Below are positions 58,010 through 64,000 of a DNA stretch of 64,000 nt, piece by piece. A program made the position numbers and the translations under genes. The notes under the pieces were generated by a model. It made no database searches. It saw only the letters and a program-made list of their open reading frames with translations, and had not been told where the DNA came from. The first letter of the stretch is position 1. The number at the start of each line of letters is the position of its first letter. This DNA comes from Coniella vitis (lineage: Eukaryota > Ascomycota > Sordariomycetes > Diaporthales > Schizoparmaceae), in assembly GCA_011317545.1 (NCBI GenBank), contig WUJK01000004.1, positions 496,001 through 560,000 of the forward strand, in the 5' to 3' direction.

Positions 58010-61000
58010 CTAAGAAGCCGTCATAGGGGCAACATTCATAGCCTGTGTAGGAGCCTGGACTGCATTCTCTACAAGTCCAGGGTTTGCGTTTGGTGCTCCG
58101 CTCTGGCTCTTTGCGCTTGCAGTCGCATCGTTCTCCTTACCTATCAACAAGCTTTCCAAACGCGGAGGCTCAATGATCCATTCGGGGAGCTTCAGGGAGT
58201 TGTCCTGGGACTTGTTTCCATGGCTTGTGTTGTCTTCAGGCTGGCTCCCTGCTCTGTCACTCTCTTTATGTTGGACTCCCCCTTCGCCATCCTCCACATG
58301 TTTAATTATGATGGGAACTAGGTACAGCTCTTTTACTATTGCACCATCCCAATTAGCCCCAATTCCGATCTTAATCTGTAAAAGCCAAGGATGAGGAAGG
58401 ATGACTTACTGATCAAGCGACATAGGTCATAAATGTTGGCCAAGAGGAAGCTAAACAGCCATATGGCACAGAAAACAGATAGGCAAATGATTGCAATAGG
58501 GAGACTGAGGGTCAAGTCAACTGCAACTCTGGCTGAGCTCTTGCAACCTTTATACCTGGCCCATATCTTAGCTGGAGATATTATTCCTCGGGCGAGAAAG
58601 TCCAAGCTGGCCCTTGCAAGCAGCCTCCAGAAACCCGGCCCTTCTTTCTCCTCGCCAGATTCTTTCTCCTCGCCAGATTCTTTGGGCTCTTGATCTTCAT
58701 CCAGAGCGGAGAGGGTGTGGATTGCAGCAAGGAGTAAGACGAATGTAATGGCAAGTGAGACCACCGAGAATTTTGCGAGAGACCCAATCATTTCGTAAGA
58801 TGGAGCACTCCCCATGCTGTAGAAGCCCTCCGCAAAAGACAATGGCGCAAATACAATGGTCACATACGTGAACCATCGGATGTTGCGTTCAGAATGTGCG
58901 TCGCGGTCTGCTTTCTTCTTCTCCTGTTGCGCTTCTTTCTTCTCCTTTCTCTTTTCTTTTTCTAGCCTCTCCTTCTCCTGTTGCACTTCTTTCCTCTCCC
59001 TTTCCTTTTCTATCTCTGTCCTCTGCCTGTCCTGTTCTGCTCGCGCTTTATCAAAGAGCGTTTGCGACTTTTCTCTGAAATTTGTTTGCAGGCTTTTCAA
59101 CCGCGCCTTGGCTTTCTCAATTCCACGCCTCTGCTCAAGAATAGCGCTTTCCCGCTCTAAGATGCTCTTTCGGTATCTTGTTTCGTCCTTCATTGTCCAT
59201 TGAGGCTTCTCAGCGCCGTGGTGCTTTGCTCTATCGTCCCATTCATCAAGCTTCTCAGTGGTCGCAACCAGGTCATCGTGAATTTCGCCGAGCTTCTTAC
59301 CCCACTGGACCCCGATATCCCAAATACCTGATTGCGGAATATCCACCTCTTTCTGTTCCTCATAGACTTTATCCAGTCTACTGCAAATAGACTTTGTACT
59401 CTTCAACAGTTTGTCCAGAGTCCTCTGTAATAGCACGAGTTCGAGAAATCTTCTCTGCCACCACGTTTTGGATACTATCAAGTCTTTGCTCTTGAAGCCG
59501 GGGAAAAGAGAATCTCGGTCAGCGTCCGAGACCTCGACAATTCGTTTTGCAGGCGATTCGATAAAGTGGCAGGTCCAATAACGATCAAACAAATCTCCGT
59601 GAAAACGATAGCCCACAAATCTCCGGCGCAAAGACTCCGGTTTGATAGGATTTGTGCTGGTGGTCTTTGTCGATTGGACATGGTCTTGAGCCTCGAGGGA
59701 CACTGAGGCATCGGAATCATCAAGATCATCCGAATCGTCAGACTCTTGCATGCGTTGAGGTTCCTCGACTTCATCTTCTGCGAAGTAGAAGCTCAAATGC
59801 AGTTCTGAGTTCCACGTGTTCATCCTCAAGTTTGTTTCCTCCCGAGAGTATTTTGCGTCCGGCTTATGGCGTTGAAAGAACCGAATCATAGCCTGGTTTT
59901 CCATCTCTGAAGTAAATGCTTTTTTGCAGAGCGACTTGGTTTGTTTGTTTGCATTAGGTAACCATATGAAACGTTTCTTGGCAATTTGTGCTGTTCGAGG
60001 CTCCCCGAGTCTTTTGTTCAATTCGGCATTGCTCAAACCATCGGGGAGACTGTCTGAGTTGCGATACTGTTCCCGGCGTTTGCCATGAACCTTATGCTTT
60101 CGCGCATCGAGGAGAAACGCGCGTTGCTCCGATATTGGATCATCAGCGATCTGACTCTCATCTAGAGGCAGGATTGCTGAACCAACCGGGGGAGGTATCA
60201 GGAATTCGGGATAATTATACATCCACTCTTCCTTGAATATGTTAATATTCTTGGATACGATGTGGTTGTTGAATGTAATATTGTCGTTCATCACTTGGCT
60301 GGTCCATTCGCCGTGGCCAGCTAGTGATGGAGGCTGAGCTTTCAGGGCCGACAAAATATCGTCCATGCGGCAGACTATCTTCGATATCTCCGACGATGTG
60401 GTGCTGGAAAGTCTATCATCGTGTCTGCGGCTATTGACAGGCTGGAAATACTTTGCATGAGTAAGAAGCACATATGTGACTTCAAAGCTTGCGTGGAAGT
60501 ATGAGTCTCTGTCTGCCTCTGCTTCAAAGAGTGACGGCTCTCGTGTTACTTCGTCCAAGTGCTGTCCGAGGAAAGCGTTGTGATTGAAAAGCTCAAGCAA
60601 CGTCTTCAAACCATTCTGCATTGCATCCTTTGGGCTTTGGGTATTGAGGGTCTTATTGTGGGACCCCATCATGATACTCAGTGCATATCTCATTATAGTG
60701 TACCACTGTGCGCCTGACTCGTAGTTAGATGGATGGCATCGTTGTGCCTCAAGCGTTTGGTGCCATAATGCTTGGGTGGATGCATCTTCCAAAAAGGCAT
60801 CAGTTTGACCCAAGTCATAGATCAGGGCAGTATCACGATCGTGGAGCAGAAATCTAGTGTCGGTGGCGGAGCGGGCTACCGCTAGCATTCTCTGTCATTG
60901 CGAGACATAAGCATGTTTGAAATATAAAAGTCTAACGTGGAAAGGCTTACAATGCTCGAAATATCGTTCAAAGTTGTGAATCTCTGAAGAACGCCGCGTT

Positions 61001-63697
61001 GAACTTCGCCGGGGTAGAGTTGTTTTCTGATCATGGTGTGGAACTCGTCATAGAGCGTGTTGTATCGATTCCAGTTCCGGATATCCTTGTCTTGAAAAAT
61101 GACTTCCATAACTTCCTCTTGTACATACTCTTTTTTCGGTGACTTATACGCGTTCTCCGCTAGGAACTCCTCGAGCGTGCTCGAGAATGGCAGTTGTTCC
61201 CACATGTTCTGGGCTTCCATCGCCCTCGCCTCCTCCGCTTGGAACTCCTCGCGCGTCATCAAGATTGATTGTTGTTTCCACATGTTCTGGAGTTCTATCC
61301 GCCTCGCCTCCTCCGCCGCTTGGAACTCCTCGAGCCCCGTCCGCCCCGCCTCCTCCGCCGCTTGGAACTCCTCGAGCGTTTTCGGGGATGGCAGCTGTTC
61401 CCACATGTTTTGCGCTTCCATCGCCTTCAATGCCCTCCAGATCCAAAAGTGATCCTCAAGCCGAAAAGTGTTGATGCCGTCTTGTTTTGAACGTGGCCAT
61501 GCAAATCTCTCGCGATAGTCTATACTTTCGAGATGCCGGAGCCAGGCAACAAACACTTTGGTCAGGAGTGGTTTGACCAGCCTCAAAGCTTCAGCATCAT
61601 TAGCGTACACGGTGGCATATTCCGTTATTTTCAAAATCTGAAGAGCTGTATCTGTTGTCAGGGTGGACGGTTGCCATGTTTGACTTTCCTCTGATATTGC
61701 TTTACCAGTTACCCAGTAGTTGGCGGCGAAATAACCTCGGTCGAAGGGCTTGAGGTTCTGAGCCTCCCAGACTGTTTTTAACCACATTATATGGCCTCTG
61801 CAAACCCGACGGATCCGTTTTCGAAGATTCTCGATAGTTGCAAATTGTTCTAGCTGTGCTGATCTGCGCTCAATATCAATGAGGAACTGAAAGGCGTAAC
61901 TAAAGACACGCATCATCCGTTTAGTATGAAGATAAGGACCAAGTGCAGGACCTGTGTTGGATGAATACTTACAAGCTAGCAGACGTGCAGACCCGATGAC
62001 CGGACATGTCACCGCAGGTGAGAGCAATTTGTGTTGCGTCGTCAGGCCCTTCGCCAGGGGCTAAAATTGGCAAAGCACATACGGATAGAATATGTTCTAA
62101 GTGCCGTCCTGTCAAATAGGCAATCTTCTCAAGGTTTTCATCGACTTGCTTCGTATCTGCTGCGGTCGTGTCCTTGCTCTGATGTGATTTCGCATCATCG
62201 CCTCCACGAGCCTTGGGATTCGTCTTGGCGCTATCAGTATCTTTCGCGCTCGTTGCTGATCGTCTCTGCCCTTCCGTTGGCTGTCCGGCATCCTTTTCCT
62301 GGTCGACAGGGACAGGCTTCAATAATTCTAACAACTCATCGGCTGACAAAGTGTTGTTCTTCTCCATTTCAGCATTGAGAAGCTTACTCACGTTCGCCTT
62401 TTCGGCAGGTATCATGAAATCTTGCCAAGAGAGAGGCCAATAGGAACGACCACCGGTGATCAGTCGGTGAGCAATGACGATTTCGGTAGTGCACCCTCCC
62501 TTCAATGTTAAGTTGTAAGGCTCGCAGTGCATTTCTCTTTTCCCGTCAATGAAAATGTCAATCGTTGCCGCTGTCGTAAATTCATCCGACCCAACAGAGG
62601 AGGTCACGGCGGCCACACGACCACATCCGCCGGGGCCGTTCCTTTCGTCTGCAATTCCTGCTGTCTCGTATCCCAAGTAATTGAGATCCCGTATGCACAT
62701 TTCACTGGCCAACTCGAAGTCAAGCTTTATGGCTGCTTCATAATTCCTCTTGTTCTGGTAAATCAACTGATGCAGCACCACACCCTCGCAGATGAAGTAC
62801 TGAAAAATGATGGTCATGTCGTCAAAGTTCCATTCAAAACGTGGCCATCTCCAGTTGACCCACCGAATCCTGTGGGGGTATGTTGTTGGCCATACATACA
62901 TACTCAATCCGTATGAGTAATCGCGTTGAGAAGTTGAGAGCTTTCTGAGGTCAGAAGCTCGATCAACTACCCAGTAAGGATGGCTGGTAGGCGAGTGATC
63001 TATGGAGAAGACACCAGAAGTGCCGTGTCCTAGGTACCGGCTGATCTGCATGATGTCTCCATAACACGAAACGCTTGCTGTAGTTCCATTATCCCCAAAG
63101 GATGCATGATGGTTGTAGCCTTGCCCTGGAACATATCCAGGGTATATGCCACAATATTTATCGTCAATCTCCAGTAAAGGCTGGCTTTCTGTCATGATGA
63201 ATTAATTAGTAACTGAAATCTCATGCGTCGATACTAGCAACGAGTTCATAGCTAGGGCGAGGGATCTACTTACTAAAGCCGGCGTACGTTGCCTTGTATT
63301 CATCAGTGGCTTTGTCCGGCTCGCTCTTCCAGAGGCGGTACTTTAGGACTTCTGGTTCTGTTGCTTCTGAAGGATGCTCAGAGTCGGGTTCAGAGGGGGT
63401 CTCGGAATCTGGCCCAGGGTGCTGTGCAGAATCTGGCTCAGGGTGCTGTGCAGACTCTGGCTCAGGATGTTGTTCAGAATCTGGCTTAGGGTGCTGTGCA
63501 GAATCTGGCTCAGGGTGCTGTGCAGACTCTGGCTCAGGGTGCTGTGCAGACTCTGGCTCAGGATGCCGTTCAGAATCTGGCTCAGGGTGCTGTGCAGACT
63601 CTGGCTCAGGATGCTGTGCAGACTCTGGCTCAGGATGCTGTTCAGTGTCTAGCTCGTCGTCTGACTTGGATCTCGAGGTGGTAGACTCTCCAGACAT
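58010..63697 (-). CDS. Giant CorA-like multidomain membrane protein
   Basis: Five exons: 63274-63697, 61973-63188, 60951-61899, 58410-60891 and 58010-58335; introns 59-85 nt with GTAAGT/GTAAGC donors. Phases close, about 1,798 residues. The N-terminus is an acidic 8-residue repeat region (QHPEPESA and variants). Exon 2 begins with blocks typical of large fungal proteins of this kind (CGIYPGYVPGQGYNHHASFG, CYGDIMQISRYLGHGTSG). Exon 3 holds a second repeat set with QNMWEQLP and LEEFQAAEEA. A long charged coiled coil at about 1430-1535 leads into membrane helices (WFTYVTIVFAPLSFAEGFYSMG, VVSLAITFVLLLAAIHTL, and a last pair near 1670). The helix-stalk-helix layout matches CorA-like proteins, with SMG where channels have GMN. 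A membrane-bound signalling or transport role is inferred. The last intron uses AATAG after GCTAAT, since the nearer CAG would give a stop at once. Confidence 0.8.
61150..61430 (-). repeat. Coding tandem repeats in exon 3 of the giant gene
   Basis: Imperfect direct repeats encode MEAQNMWEQLP and LEEFQAAEEA modules, three to four copies of each. Neighbouring copies differ by several substitutions and by loss of parts. Confidence 0.8.
63400..63645 (-). repeat. 24-bp coding minisatellite in exon 1 of the giant gene
   Basis: About ten copies of a 24-bp unit coding for the octapeptide AQHPEPES/D. The unit length is a multiple of three, so copy-number change keeps the frame. Confidence 0.92.
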
Positions 63698-64000
63698 CTT
63701 GAAACCAAGGCTGCTGATATAATGCCAATGTAATGATAATTGGCAAAACTGCTCGAAAAGTAGTAGGCGAAAGACTCAACACGAGATCATGGCATTTGAC
63801 ACAGAGGACGTGAATGATACTGCTAATTGTCACGACCAAAAATCCAGGAAATTTGGAAACAAGATTTCATATAACAATCTCTAGCGACGATATATCAAGT
63901 GACTGGGCTCTCAAGAGCAGGTCAGACTTTGCCCGGGTATTACACATCCCGATCCTCCAACTCCTGCAGATTACGACCATGCGTATCGATTTTGCAACAT
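63698..64000. other. Upstream region of the giant gene to the window edge
   Basis: About 300 bp with no coding frame; probably promoter sequence of the minus-strand gene. Confidence 0.4.

Noticed and set aside
58336..58409. Giant gene ending at a stop just after the 58409 donor
   Set aside because: That reading uses the first CAG; the AATAG acceptor after GCTAAT keeps 108 more sensible codons in frame.

Overview
The window is a chromosomal segment of a filamentous ascomycete, most likely a sordariomycete and perhaps Hypocreales. The evidence is short introns (50-110 nt) with GTAAGT-type donors and CTAAC-like branch points, fungal-only families (Zn2Cys6 regulator, fungal kinase-like proteins, DUF7025-type AAA ATPase, MYND/DUF4470-type protein, CorA-like membrane proteins), a cellular RNA-dependent RNA polymerase, and strong RIP-type decay (CpA to TpA) of a retroelement. 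The order is judged from protein resemblance only; no database was searched.

Left arm (1-31.8 kb) is gene-bearing: a partial SnoaL/NTF2-like gene, a UPC2-like Zn2Cys6 regulator, a membrane-anchored 3-beta-HSD-family dehydrogenase, a secreted GH65 acid trehalase, a kinase-like protein full of homopolymers, an RNAi-type RdRP with an 8-bp satellite in one intron, an F-box protein, a small kinase-like protein, an alpha-glucoside-type MFS transporter, an uncharacterised three-exon gene and a small zinc-knuckle protein. The trehalase (trehalose to glucose outside the cell) and the sugar porter could serve carbon uptake, but they are 13 kb apart and nothing shows co-regulation.

Middle (32.7-44.8 kb) is decayed DNA. 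Two divergent genes, an FHA-protein kinase and a basic Ser/Lys/Arg-rich protein, each keep one frame from end to end but carry only TAA/TAG stops at sites explicable by CAA/CAG mutation. They are followed by a four-copy 36-nt hairpin repeat and then an 8,167-bp Ty3/gypsy chromovirus (two 470-bp LTRs, TSD CGGCT, minus strand). This is saturated by RIP. Nested inside it are an inverted solo LTR with its own TSD (AGAAG) and a tRNA-like remnant.

Right arm (45.2-63.7 kb) is again gene-bearing: a seven-exon CorA-like transporter, a DUF7025/AAA ATPase, a small HExxH metallopeptidase, a MYND-finger protein and a giant (about 1,798 aa) CorA-like membrane protein built from five exons with two minisatellite-coded regions. 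A telomere-type motif (CCCTAA)2-3 recurs ten times, four of them within 740 bp upstream of the metallopeptidase. I found no secondary-metabolite cluster, no CRISPR, and no intact tRNA or rRNA. Exon joins were derived by hand from splice consensus and frame closure and need transcript support.
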